Shown here piece by piece: positions 24,638-32,163 of a stretch of DNA of 34,760 nt (position 1 is its first letter; every line of letters begins with the position of its first letter). Both the position numbers and the translations under genes were made by a program. Below the pieces are notes generated by a model. It was not told the DNA's origin. It ran no database searches and saw only the letters and a program-made list of their open reading frames with translations. Origin of the DNA: a bacterium DOLZORAL124_38_8. GTDB taxonomy: Bacteria; Patescibacteriota; Gracilibacteria; UBA4473. The stretch is from the NCBI GenBank assembly GCA_002747745.1, contig PDQG01000002.1:1-34760 (forward strand), written 5' to 3'.

Positions 24638-25167
24638 CCGATTTCCGATAAGAAATTTGTGTAAATTTCATGAAAAACTGCTGACAGCTTAGTTCGTTCG
24701 GCGGGGAGAAATTTTGCTAACACAAAATCGGCCGTCTCTTTCGAAGCTCGAAATTCGTTTGAAATTCCAATTTTTATGCGTGTAAAATCTTCTCCTCCCA
24801 AACAAGCAATCAACGATTTTATACCATTATGCCCCCCAGATCCGCCTTGATGTCGCAAACGTATTTTGGCAAATGGTAAATCAACATCATCAAAAATAAC
24901 CGTAATATCCGACCGATTTATCTTGTAAAAATTCGCCACCGCCGCCACAGATTTCCCAGACAAATTCATAAACGTAGACGGTTTCAGCAACAAAATTTTT
25001 TTTCCATGGTACATGCCCGTAGCCACCGTCCCAAAAAATCTACTTGATTCTTTCCATTCAGAAGCGTGAAATTTTTCTGCCAAAAAATCTAACGCCAAAA
25101 ACCCGACATTATGACGCGTTTGTTCATATTTTTTTCCGATGTTTCCGAGTCCAACCAATAATTTCAT
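24634..25167 (-). CDS. pth: Peptidyl-tRNA hydrolase
   Basis: Releases tRNA from peptidyl-tRNA that dropped off ribosomes. 177 residues from the ATG at 25167 (MKLLVGLGNIGKKYEQTRHN). The frame is open to 25281, but the added N-terminus is unlike the family. The essential Asn and His sit at positions 9 and 19, and the substrate block IFDDVDLPFAKIRLRHQGGSGGHNGIKSL is near 90-118 with the catalytic Asp in the DD. A TATAAT ends 10 bases before the chosen start. Coupled to the PRC-barrel gene by a 4-base overlap. Confidence 0.95.
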   Translation of the reverse strand: MKLLVGLGNIGKKYEQTRHNVGFLALDFLAEKFHASEWKESSRFFGTVATGMYHGKKILLLKPSTFMNLSGKSVAAVANFYKINRSDITVIFDDVDLPFAKIRLRHQGGSGGHNGIKSLIACLGGEDFTRIKIGISNEFRASKETADFVLAKFLPAERTKLSAVFHEIYTNFLSEIG

Positions 25168-25177
25168 ATTCGTTTTT

Positions 25178-25183
25178 ATTATA
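25178..25183 (-). promoter_or_regulatory. -10 box of pth
   Basis: A perfect TATAAT on the minus strand ends 10 bases before the pth ATG. The -35 region is weak (TGTGAA at 17 bases). It supports the 25167 start over the longer frame. Confidence 0.5.
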
Positions 25184-25236
25184 CACAGACCCAAAATAAA
25201 TTCACATAGAAATACTACTTCTATTTCAAAACTAAC

Positions 25237-25264
25237 TTGAACCAGAAAAATAGTTGAATACAGT
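25237..25264 (+). promoter_or_regulatory. Promoter of the FtsB-like operon
   Basis: TTGAAC (25237-25242), 16 bases, TACAGT (25259-25264), 8 bases from the ATG at 25273. Divergent from pth. Confidence 0.6.
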
Positions 25265-25272
25265 ACGCATTG

Positions 25273-25731
25273 ATGAGTCAACCAAAAGTTTATAATTCTA
25301 AAACCATTTTTGCGCTCCTAGCAGCCTTTGGAATTATTTTTTCTCTATTATATTACTTGGCTATCACCCTCCATCAGACACAAAAAATCAATGCTGAAAT
25401 CGAAAGCATTCGTCAAGATAATAAAAAACTCTACCAAGAAATTTTGCAAAAAAAACGAAAACTTGAGTATCTAAAAACCGCTGAACGGATTGATAAAGAC
25501 GCCAAAACACAAATTGGAAAAAAACAACCCAACGAGCGTTCTATCACTTTTATCAAAAAGGAACCGCTACCAACCACTCAATTCGTATCACACCAACCAC
25601 CAATCCTGCCACCGATTTTACAAGACCCCAATACTCAAACCAAATATTACGTACAAGACTGGTACGAACTTCTCTTTACAAACGAGGTTTCATTGACAAG
25701 CCTCACAAAAAAAACAGAATGGACTAGATGA
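25273..25731 (+). CDS. FtsB/DivIC-like septum protein (putative)
   Basis: A 152-residue protein: short cytoplasmic N-terminus, one membrane helix (~10-32, TIFALLAAFGIIFSLLYYLA), then a coiled coil (~35-70, QKINAEIESIRQDNKKLYQE) ending in a LKTAERIDKDAKTQIGKKQP stretch. The last part resembles the post-coil motif of FtsB/DivIC (E.IEKLAREELGMVKPGE). These proteins link FtsL and FtsQ in the divisome. The C-terminal ~60 residues are Pro-rich. A TTG three bases upstream is in frame, but the ATG is preferred. Overlaps the next gene by 4 bases (ATGA). Confidence 0.7.
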   Translation: MSQPKVYNSKTIFALLAAFGIIFSLLYYLAITLHQTQKINAEIESIRQDNKKLYQEILQKKRKLEYLKTAERIDKDAKTQIGKKQPNERSITFIKKEPLPTTQFVSHQPPILPPILQDPNTQTKYYVQDWYELLFTNEVSLTSLTKKTEWTR

Positions 25732-26648
25732 ATTATGCCAAAATAATTGCCGACGCTTGGAATGTCGCTTCTGAAAATCGAAAAATTGTTTGGTTCGCAT
25801 TTGTCCCAAGTTTTGTCACCGTAGTCGTATTTGTCATAGAAATCATATGGCAGTATTTCTTGATTTCAGAATCACTCGGAATTTATAAAAGTGGATTTGT
25901 CTTTGGAAAAATCGGAGACATAATTTCTCTTATTTCTGATAAAAATTTACTCGGAATCTCAATCTTTTTTGTGGTCTTTGTATTAATTTTTACGTTTTTG
26001 ACTCCTCCATGGATCGAAGCAACGATGATTCTTAGCACGCATCACCACATAAAATCACCCGAGAAACGATTTTCATTACGAAAAAAAGTCATTGAAGGCT
26101 TTAATCACTTCTTTCAACTCTTCAAACTTCACTCCGCTTTATCTCCCTTTTCAGTTTTGTCGGTGACCTTCTTAGGGCTAACATTATTTCGTTATTTAAA
26201 GGGCGAACTGTTCTCTGAAATACTGCTCCCAACATTGATTATATATGGAATCATCTGCCTTTTCTTGAGTTTCTTTTTCCACTTAGCCCCGTATTTCATT
26301 ATTCACGACGACCAAAACTTTGGGCAAGCTATTCGTTCTAGTATTTCCCTCTCTTTTATGTACTTCGGATCGGTATTCGGATTATCAATTCTAATGCTAT
26401 TAGTAAACATTCGGGTAATTCTGAACGTCTTAGTAGTCTTAGGAATTCCCGTACTAGCCGCCTCTCTGACCACCTACTTTGCTGGTTCTGATTATTTGAA
26501 TATTATTTATATCCTCGCTGGAATTTTAGGTGTTGGATTGATTGGACTTTCTTCTTATTTGACTGGAATTTTAGAAGTCTTTTCGGTAGCCTTTTGGAAT
26601 CAGGCATACTTCATGCTTAAAGCCAAAGACGAAGAAACCGAATTATAA
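25728..26648 (+). CDS. Hypothetical polytopic membrane protein
   Basis: A 306-residue integral membrane protein with about six hydrophobic segments, for example VWFAFVPSFVTVVVFVIEII (~20-40), FFVVFVLIFTFLTP (~84-98) and paired helices in the C-terminal half. The N-terminus (IIADAWNVASENRKIVW) and a loop ending LAPYFIIHDDQNFGQAIRSS are reminiscent of the uncharacterised membrane proteins that sit with glycerophosphodiester or DUF-type domains in Gram-positive and CPR genomes. I cannot name a family or function. It is the second gene in a four-gene operon, coupled to the FtsB-like gene by a 4-base overlap. Confidence 0.8.
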   Translation: MNYAKIIADAWNVASENRKIVWFAFVPSFVTVVVFVIEIIWQYFLISESLGIYKSGFVFGKIGDIISLISDKNLLGISIFFVVFVLIFTFLTPPWIEATMILSTHHHIKSPEKRFSLRKKVIEGFNHFFQLFKLHSALSPFSVLSVTFLGLTLFRYLKGELFSEILLPTLIIYGIICLFLSFFFHLAPYFIIHDDQNFGQAIRSSISLSFMYFGSVFGLSILMLLVNIRVILNVLVVLGIPVLAASLTTYFAGSDYLNIIYILAGILGVGLIGLSSYLTGILEVFSVAFWNQAYFMLKAKDEETEL

Positions 26649-26664
26649 CAATTTCTGATTCGTC

Positions 26665-27213
26665 ATGCCCAAAAAATTCTTTTTCTGGTTAATAGTTTTC
26701 TTTCCCATACTTCTCTGGGGCTATATTTTTTGGTCTCCGTCGACAAGCCAAAACCAAATCTTAGTACGCCAACAAATGCTCGGACTCAAAACCACAAACG
26801 AGTCGTTATTTTTAGGCAGCCCTATTCTAGCCGAACAACTTACAACTTTTTTTGAACCCAACCCAATCAAAATTTCCCACAGTCTAACGAGTCAAACGCT
26901 CATCCCACATAAATTTTTCTCACAAACCGTAAACCAACACCTCATAGGAATATTACTAACACCACTCACCGACACCGAACAAGCTCAATTAAACAAATCT
27001 GAACAGTCTCTGTCGTTTGACATACTTATCACTACCACGTCTAAAATTCCAGCCGTCCTCAACGGAAAACAACCCACCGTTCTCGCAAACAATCTACCAC
27101 CAAGCAAACACGTAAACCAAGTATATCGCCAAGCAAAACAGCCACTTATTTGGTCGAAACAAACCGTACGATTAGATTTAAATCACCCATCAATAAAAAT
27201 TTATCAAGAATGA
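26665..27213 (+). CDS. Hypothetical membrane-anchored protein
   Basis: A 182-residue protein, not recognised. One N-terminal membrane helix (FFFWLIVFFPILLWGYIFW, ~5-23) then a soluble part rich in Gln, Thr and Pro, probably outside the membrane. No motif stands out. It sits 16 bases after the preceding membrane protein gene and overlaps the rhomboid gene by 4 bases, so it could be a partner or substrate of the rhomboid protease; that is inference from position alone. Confidence 0.7.
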   Translation: MPKKFFFWLIVFFPILLWGYIFWSPSTSQNQILVRQQMLGLKTTNESLFLGSPILAEQLTTFFEPNPIKISHSLTSQTLIPHKFFSQTVNQHLIGILLTPLTDTEQAQLNKSEQSLSFDILITTTSKIPAVLNGKQPTVLANNLPPSKHVNQVYRQAKQPLIWSKQTVRLDLNHPSIKIYQE

Positions 27214-27761
27214 AGTACGAAACTCTCAAACACTATTGTCAACAAAATCCGCTTACCAGCGGACTCATCAGCCTCAATATTCTCATTTTTGTTCTCAACC
27301 GTATCCCTATTCTGCCTGTTATTGTGTCTCAACCACGGGTTTTGAATTTCAACAGTTTTCTTGCCAACTTTTCACACTACGATTTACTTCATTTACTGTT
27401 TAATTTACTCGTACTAGTTCAAATTTCGCCCCTCCTTGAACGAAAATTTACCGCAAAAACCTACGGATTAATCGTATTATTCATCACCATTCTTACGACC
27501 ATTGGAGTTTCACAATTATCCCCATATCCAACCCTTGGATTCTCTGGCATTGCCCTTGGATTAATGGTGTTAACGGGTCTTTTATTTTGGAAACAAAACC
27601 CGATAATTTCCAAACAAATGCTTGGTTGGGCGGGCGCCAACATAGTGCTAGGACTCATGCCAGGCGTTTCCTTTGTTGGACATCTAATTGGAGCATTCGC
27701 AGGCATGGTGGTGTTTGGAATCTTATTCTTGTTTAAAAAGAGATTTCCCAATCAAGAATAA
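27210..27761 (+). CDS. Rhomboid-family intramembrane serine protease
   Basis: 183 residues, about six membrane helices, the minimal rhomboid core. The catalytic Ser is in GFSGIALGL (Ser112) and the catalytic His in VGHLIGAFAG (His158). The upstream oxyanion-side motif HLLFNLLVL gives His61 and Asn65. Rhomboids cut other proteins within or next to membrane helices. I start at the ATG at 27210, which overlaps the previous stop as ATGA; the frame open to 27150 begins with TTG and only adds a hydrophilic tail. Last gene of the operon; no clear terminator follows before the convergent gene. Confidence 0.88.
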   Translation: MKYETLKHYCQQNPLTSGLISLNILIFVLNRIPILPVIVSQPRVLNFNSFLANFSHYDLLHLLFNLLVLVQISPLLERKFTAKTYGLIVLFITILTTIGVSQLSPYPTLGFSGIALGLMVLTGLLFWKQNPIISKQMLGWAGANIVLGLMPGVSFVGHLIGAFAGMVVFGILFLFKKRFPNQE

Positions 27762-27811
27762 TAAATAAAACAACTGGCTTACTCAAAAATTTGATAACTC
27801 GCTTGCTTGAA

Positions 27812-29017
27812 TTAAATTTGCTCTAACACATTTTTACACCAATCAATCATTCCTTCGTGGTGCACTTCCTTGGCCCGAGCGTAAATTTTTTTTATGGTTG
27901 ATTTCTGAGCCTTCAAATCTTTTAATTTCGTTAGATTTTTTACTCGCTCATACCAATCAAACATTTCTGTTTCCAACACAATTTGCACGTTTTCTGGTTG
28001 CTGAGCTTTTTCAAAATACCGCTTAGCATTCGTATATTTTCTTTGTTTCAAAGCTTCACTCCCTCGCTTATTCCATACCAACAATCGCAAACTCTCTCGA
28101 GCTGATTTTTGCGCCCATTGCTCGGCCTTAGAATAATGTGAAGATTCGATATAAAAATGTACCGCCTGAGCATACAAATTTTCTAACAACTTCTTATCTT
28201 GCAACCGAGAAAAGTATTGCTCGGCCAACTCAAATTTATGATTTTTTGCTAAATCCAACCCCATGTTGTGTAAAGCCACACGCATATTTTTTTGAGCCAA
28301 CGGATTTTCTGGCGATAAGGCCTCAACCAACGCCGCCGATTGTAAAAACCGTTCTGGAATAATCGGAAACTTTCGTCGATTTTTCTCCGAAATATCCAAC
28401 ACATTAACCGCCACCAAACTTTCAATCGGAAGCACTTTTCCGCCCGTTCCTAATTGATTCATGGTTCCGTTGGTAGCCTCTAATTCTTGTCCGTCAAACA
28501 CCAACGCCACGTGCTCATCATACAGATGAATCCGCCATTCTGTTGGCAAAAAATACCGCGTCGACAACGCCACATACAAAGAACAGATTTGATTACAATC
28601 ACCCACTAACTTTTCTTGCTGTGGATTTTTTAATAATCCAAAAAATGCCGAAGATTCTTGATACAAAAAATGATTTTGAGGCGACAAATACTCCATTAAT
28701 CCTTGCACCACCGCCGCCGGTTTCGTACTCTCAATACCCGCCGTTTCACAAAAGGTCTGAAAATCCGCTCGGATTAAATCAGCATTACGATACAACTCTC
28801 GACGATTCGATTTCTTCAATTGTGCATAGCCTTTAAATTTCCATTCTAAATACACCGAAAATCGCACAAAATCACGTTTCATAAACCGCAAGACCCGTTC
28901 ACGTACTTCATACGACGAAAGGTTTGGCACCGCGCACAAAAATTCGTCCAGTTCTTTTTCAAACGCATCAACGTAATACCAAGACAACCGCCACCGCCAA
29001 TTTGACCAAAACCCCAT
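27812..29017 (-). CDS. Transglutaminase-like domain plus TPR-type repeat protein
   Basis: A 401-residue protein with no signal peptide. Residues ~105-195 resemble a transglutaminase-like cysteine hydrolase: VGDCNQICSLYVALSTRYFL (likely nucleophile Cys141), then WRIHLYDEHVALVFDGQ (His169) and ELEATNG as a possible third triad position (Glu180 or Asn183). Residues ~225-395 look like helical TPR-type repeats (NPLAQKNMRVALHNMGLDLA, HFYIESSHYSKAEQWAQKSA and onward). The set resembles SirB1-like transglutaminase/TPR proteins. It starts 4 bases after the amidase-SpoIID gene, so it probably acts with it; substrate unknown. Confidence 0.68.
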   Translation of the reverse strand: MGFWSNWRWRLSWYYVDAFEKELDEFLCAVPNLSSYEVRERVLRFMKRDFVRFSVYLEWKFKGYAQLKKSNRRELYRNADLIRADFQTFCETAGIESTKPAAVVQGLMEYLSPQNHFLYQESSAFFGLLKNPQQEKLVGDCNQICSLYVALSTRYFLPTEWRIHLYDEHVALVFDGQELEATNGTMNQLGTGGKVLPIESLVAVNVLDISEKNRRKFPIIPERFLQSAALVEALSPENPLAQKNMRVALHNMGLDLAKNHKFELAEQYFSRLQDKKLLENLYAQAVHFYIESSHYSKAEQWAQKSARESLRLLVWNKRGSEALKQRKYTNAKRYFEKAQQPENVQIVLETEMFDWYERVKNLTKLKDLKAQKSTIKKIYARAKEVHHEGMIDWCKNVLEQI

Positions 29018-29021
29018 CCAA

Positions 29022-31706
29022 CTAATACACTTTTTTCAAACCAATATTATCGAAGAAATATTCCAAAATTTGTTTGTAATTTTTTCCTTGCTTGGCTAAC
29101 TGCCGAGCGGTATTTCCCGACAATCCGACGCCATGTCCTTTTTGTGGTAACCCACGATCAAAAGACAACGCTTGTGCTTTCGTCCATGGATACTGCTGTT
29201 GCCATTTATCAGATGTTTGCCCGTTACTTTGAGTAAAGTACGGACCAATTACTGGTTTTCCCTGATACGTTATGACTCGTCCTTTCGTTCTATTAATCAG
29301 CCGTTTTTGTTCTGGATGTCGAACTTCCCAATCATACCCCAAATACAACTGCGATGTTCGAGGATCATCTTCTAAATCATAGAAACTCGTCCCAAACTTA
29401 CGACGGTATTTTGAATACACCACCGCATAACTCCGTGCCAACACATAAATAGCGTGTTTTTTGTGTTCGGGTTCGGTCTTTGGTTCTTCGCCCAAGCCCC
29501 ACAAATATTGATAAATAGGCAACTCATTCACCGCCATCAGACGTTCTCCGTGAGGATAAAACACCAAATCACCTCTAAACCGATTATACGCAATTCGCCC
29601 TCTTCCAAAGCGCGGATTCGCATAATTCTGAATTGTGAACACGCCGTTCTGTATATTTTGCAACCGAACCAATGAACCAACCAAGGTTTTCCCGTTCGCC
29701 TGCACCGTTACTTTCGTTTTATCTTGTTTTACTAAAATAGTTTCGCCCGCCGGAACCGTTACAGAACTCCCTCGAACCAGAACCCGAAAGGTTTTATTTG
29801 CCGACACCTTCGCCACCAAAGACTGAAACCCCGCCAATTTTATTTTGGTGTTCATAACCGCATACTGTTTTCGTTTTACGCCAGTCACAACCTTTGAAAC
29901 GGGTGAAACCGCTGGTTTAACTGGTACGGGCGATTTAGTGGCTACGAGTTTCTTTTTATACCGCGACAAAAACCCGGATAAAGTATCTTGACGAATGGGT
30001 GACCGTAATGACCGACTCAAACTATTGGCTTGTAACTGCGACACTAAATTCGAAAAATTCTGCACGACTTTAATCGAAAAAATAATTCGAGCCGTGCTGT
30101 ATTGTGAAGCAAAATAATGTTGACTCAAAAAATCAGGCGACAATTCCACCGCATAATCACCACTCGAAAGAGTCGTTACTTTCATTCCTCCACGAATATA
30201 TCCAGTTCCATACGGCACAATATCTGCTTCAATCACAAAATCATCAAATTCTAACCCACCAGGAGCCGACTTAACCGACAATTTTGACCCCGCTTTCCAA
30301 GTAAAATTTGAATTATTAACCACCCGCAACCGAATTATTTTTTGTGTTTTATCGGTTACGATTTGTTTTTCCCATAACTCCGCTGGGGTAATCAACGCTT
30401 TCCGTTTCGGTAACACAAATTTTTTCGACGCCACATATTTTTGTGCCTCTGGTGCTAGCCCCAAAAAATCACGCCCTGTGAGTTTTCCTTGTGCCCGAAG
30501 TTTCCGAAGAAATACTTGAATTTCCGCCACTTTATTTCGTAATGCTGGTAACAATTTTACCAAATTATTTCCCGCACAAGAAGTCCCTTTTCCGGGTCGT
30601 GTCACAAACCGATGCGCGGTGATGTTATCCGTTTTTAGCCCCAAAAACACACTATTTCCATGTACGGGAATCTTGTATTTATCAGACAAATACGCCAAAA
30701 AAATAGACAACACTTTCACTTGCTCTTGCGTTGGTTGTTCGATGTTAAAATTTCCAATTAACGAAATCCCAATCGTTCCCACATTATAATTTTCTGCATG
30801 CGCGCCAACGGTTTTCGGTCCACCGGCTCGTCCTTCATAAATATTCCCTCGTTTATCGATCAAAAAATTATACCCAATATCACCCCAACCACGCGTAACC
30901 GTGTGGTAATAATAAATAGAACGCACGTGTTTCTTCGGATTACGTCGCATTTGGTGCCGATCGTCTAAATATTCTCCGGTATGATGCAACACTATTTTTT
31001 TTATAATTTGATTCTGTTCAATCGGCCACGTCAGCTTTTTTCCAGCGGCATCTTTGCGAGCCACAATCACGGGTTTCCAACTTTGTTTGACATATTTGGC
31101 TTCGGGCGGACTCGAACGGAACCAAGCCGAAATGCCACTTCTCCACGTCCAACGCCGCAAGGTTTCATCCGCCCCCCAGCCAGCACGCGTAATAAACTTT
31201 GGTTTAAAATTGTTCGCAAACCCACCTAATTCGGTTTCGTTTTTAAAATTCTTCACATCCACGCCCTCTAACAACGCATCTCCAAACAAAAAATTCCCTA
31301 AATTAATTTTCGGGGTGTGTAACGACGCCATTAACCGCCCAAACGGTTTCTGCGTGTTAAAAAAATGCCCCACCACTTTCACAGGTGTTTCCGTGTACAC
31401 AACCAACTTTTTTTGCGAAGCATCATACACTTTCGGCCGTAACACCCAATCGCCATCTAAACCGTCTTCATGAGCATTATCAGTAGACCATTCATAAAAC
31501 GCTCCAGCAGAATTTTGCCAAAATATAGGCGGTAACACCGTTTTTTTATCCGGCGAGAACAACGTCACGGTTTCCCATTCGGCGGGCGTTTCAATCGTCG
31601 TCACCCCTGGTTTCAGGGTGATAGTTTCTTCAATATAATAATTCCCTTGAATCACCGATCCAAATAAAGACACCAATCCAATGACAATATGACTTATTCC
31701 TCCCAT
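29022..31706 (-). CDS. PGRP-type amidase fused to SpoIID/LytB domain
   Basis: An 894-residue cell-wall enzyme. I start at the ATG at 31706 (MGGISHIVIGLVSLFGSVIQG, a signal peptide); the upstream TTG at 31745 lies in the -35 box. Residues ~175-395 form an N-acetylmuramoyl-L-alanine amidase of the PGRP/Amidase_2 type: IVLHHTGEY, GDIGYNFLID, TAHRFVTRPGKGTSCAGN give zinc ligands near His241, His365 and Cys377. The middle (~430-600) holds beta-rich, wall-binding-like sequence and a Pro/Val/Lys linker. Residues ~610-890 are SpoIID-like lytic transglycosylase: AVNELPIYQYLWGLGEEP (candidate catalytic Glu ~740), LARSYAVVYS and GHGVGLSGNTARQLA. The two activities together would strip peptides and cut glycan strands. 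Confidence 0.92.
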   Translation of the reverse strand: MGGISHIVIGLVSLFGSVIQGNYYIEETITLKPGVTTIETPAEWETVTLFSPDKKTVLPPIFWQNSAGAFYEWSTDNAHEDGLDGDWVLRPKVYDASQKKLVVYTETPVKVVGHFFNTQKPFGRLMASLHTPKINLGNFLFGDALLEGVDVKNFKNETELGGFANNFKPKFITRAGWGADETLRRWTWRSGISAWFRSSPPEAKYVKQSWKPVIVARKDAAGKKLTWPIEQNQIIKKIVLHHTGEYLDDRHQMRRNPKKHVRSIYYYHTVTRGWGDIGYNFLIDKRGNIYEGRAGGPKTVGAHAENYNVGTIGISLIGNFNIEQPTQEQVKVLSIFLAYLSDKYKIPVHGNSVFLGLKTDNITAHRFVTRPGKGTSCAGNNLVKLLPALRNKVAEIQVFLRKLRAQGKLTGRDFLGLAPEAQKYVASKKFVLPKRKALITPAELWEKQIVTDKTQKIIRLRVVNNSNFTWKAGSKLSVKSAPGGLEFDDFVIEADIVPYGTGYIRGGMKVTTLSSGDYAVELSPDFLSQHYFASQYSTARIIFSIKVVQNFSNLVSQLQANSLSRSLRSPIRQDTLSGFLSRYKKKLVATKSPVPVKPAVSPVSKVVTGVKRKQYAVMNTKIKLAGFQSLVAKVSANKTFRVLVRGSSVTVPAGETILVKQDKTKVTVQANGKTLVGSLVRLQNIQNGVFTIQNYANPRFGRGRIAYNRFRGDLVFYPHGERLMAVNELPIYQYLWGLGEEPKTEPEHKKHAIYVLARSYAVVYSKYRRKFGTSFYDLEDDPRTSQLYLGYDWEVRHPEQKRLINRTKGRVITYQGKPVIGPYFTQSNGQTSDKWQQQYPWTKAQALSFDRGLPQKGHGVGLSGNTARQLAKQGKNYKQILEYFFDNIGLKKVY

Positions 31707-31716
31707 ATCACCTTGA

Positions 31717-31745
31717 AAAATAGTGGAAAAACACCCATTGGTCAA
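31717..31745 (-). promoter_or_regulatory. Promoter of the amidase-SpoIID operon
   Basis: Minus strand TTGACC (complement of 31740-31745), 17 bases, TATTTT (complement of 31717-31722), 10 bases from the ATG at 31706. An AGGTG lies only two bases from the ATG, too close for a normal Shine-Dalgarno. Confidence 0.55.
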
Positions 31746-31816
31746 CTTTTTTGTTCACGAAAAAATTTTCCACATTTTAGACACAAAACTACTCAAAACA
31801 CCGTTAAAATAGAACT

Positions 31817-32093
31817 TTCCGTGCTACGACACGGAATCTCCGAAATATTTTCACATAGTCATTCTGGCGGAGCCCAGAATCCAAAAACAGTTTGAATTTA
31901 TAAATCCTTTCAGACTCCGAACAAGTCGGAGTGACAAGCAGTTTAGGACGAAATGAAATGACGAAAAATTAAAAGACACGGTCATTGCGAGCGTAAGCGT
32001 GGCAATCTACTTCAAAAAATAGAAAGGGCAGACCCTGTATCTAGTACAGAGAATTATAACTTTTATAAATTTCCATGCCACGACACAGAATCT
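31817..32093. repeat. Cluster of short palindromic repeats
   Basis: This non-coding gap downstream of serS holds at least five hairpin units in a row: TTCCGTG/CACGGAA (31817-31836), ATTCTGG/CCAGAAT (31861-31880), ACTCCGA/TCGGAGT (31914-31932), ATTGC/GCAAT in a GTCATTGCGAGC context (31981-32008), and a decayed TTCC..AGAA (32071-32093). Several share a flank of the form GTCATT... or ...GAATCT. They resemble dispersed palindromic elements of the REP/dRS3/RPE kind. No gene is seen in 31746-32163. Confidence 0.7.
32030..32093 (+). repeat. Dispersed repeat, copy A
   Basis: Begins AGACCCTGTATCTAGTACAG and ends CAGAATCT. It aligns along its ~64 bases with copy B at 33538-33600; both contain GTACAGAGAATTA and a TTATAA-rich middle and end in a hairpin, here decayed. 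The two copies flank serS. Confidence 0.65.
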
Positions 32094-32108
32094 CCCATTT
32101 CCTAAACA

Positions 32109-32136
32109 AAAACCTCACACAATTATGCAAGGTTTT
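32109..32136 (-). terminator. Intrinsic terminator of serS
   Basis: On the minus strand AAAACCT (complement of 32130-32136) pairs with AGGTTTT (complement of 32109-32115), followed by a T-rich stretch. Located 28 bases after the serS stop. Confidence 0.65.
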
Positions 32137-32163
32137 ATGTTAATAAAAATCCCATAAGTAATG

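Noticed and set aside
25168..25281. N-terminal extension of peptidyl-tRNA hydrolase
   Set aside because: Family members begin at MKxLVGLGN; the extension is unlike any of them and covers the TATAAT box.
31707..31745. TTG start at 31745 for the amidase-SpoIID gene
   Set aside because: The TTG is the first part of the -35 box; the ATG at 31706 gives a proper signal peptide.
31817..32093. CRISPR array
   Set aside because: The hairpin units differ in sequence and spacing, with no regular repeat-spacer pattern and no cas genes.
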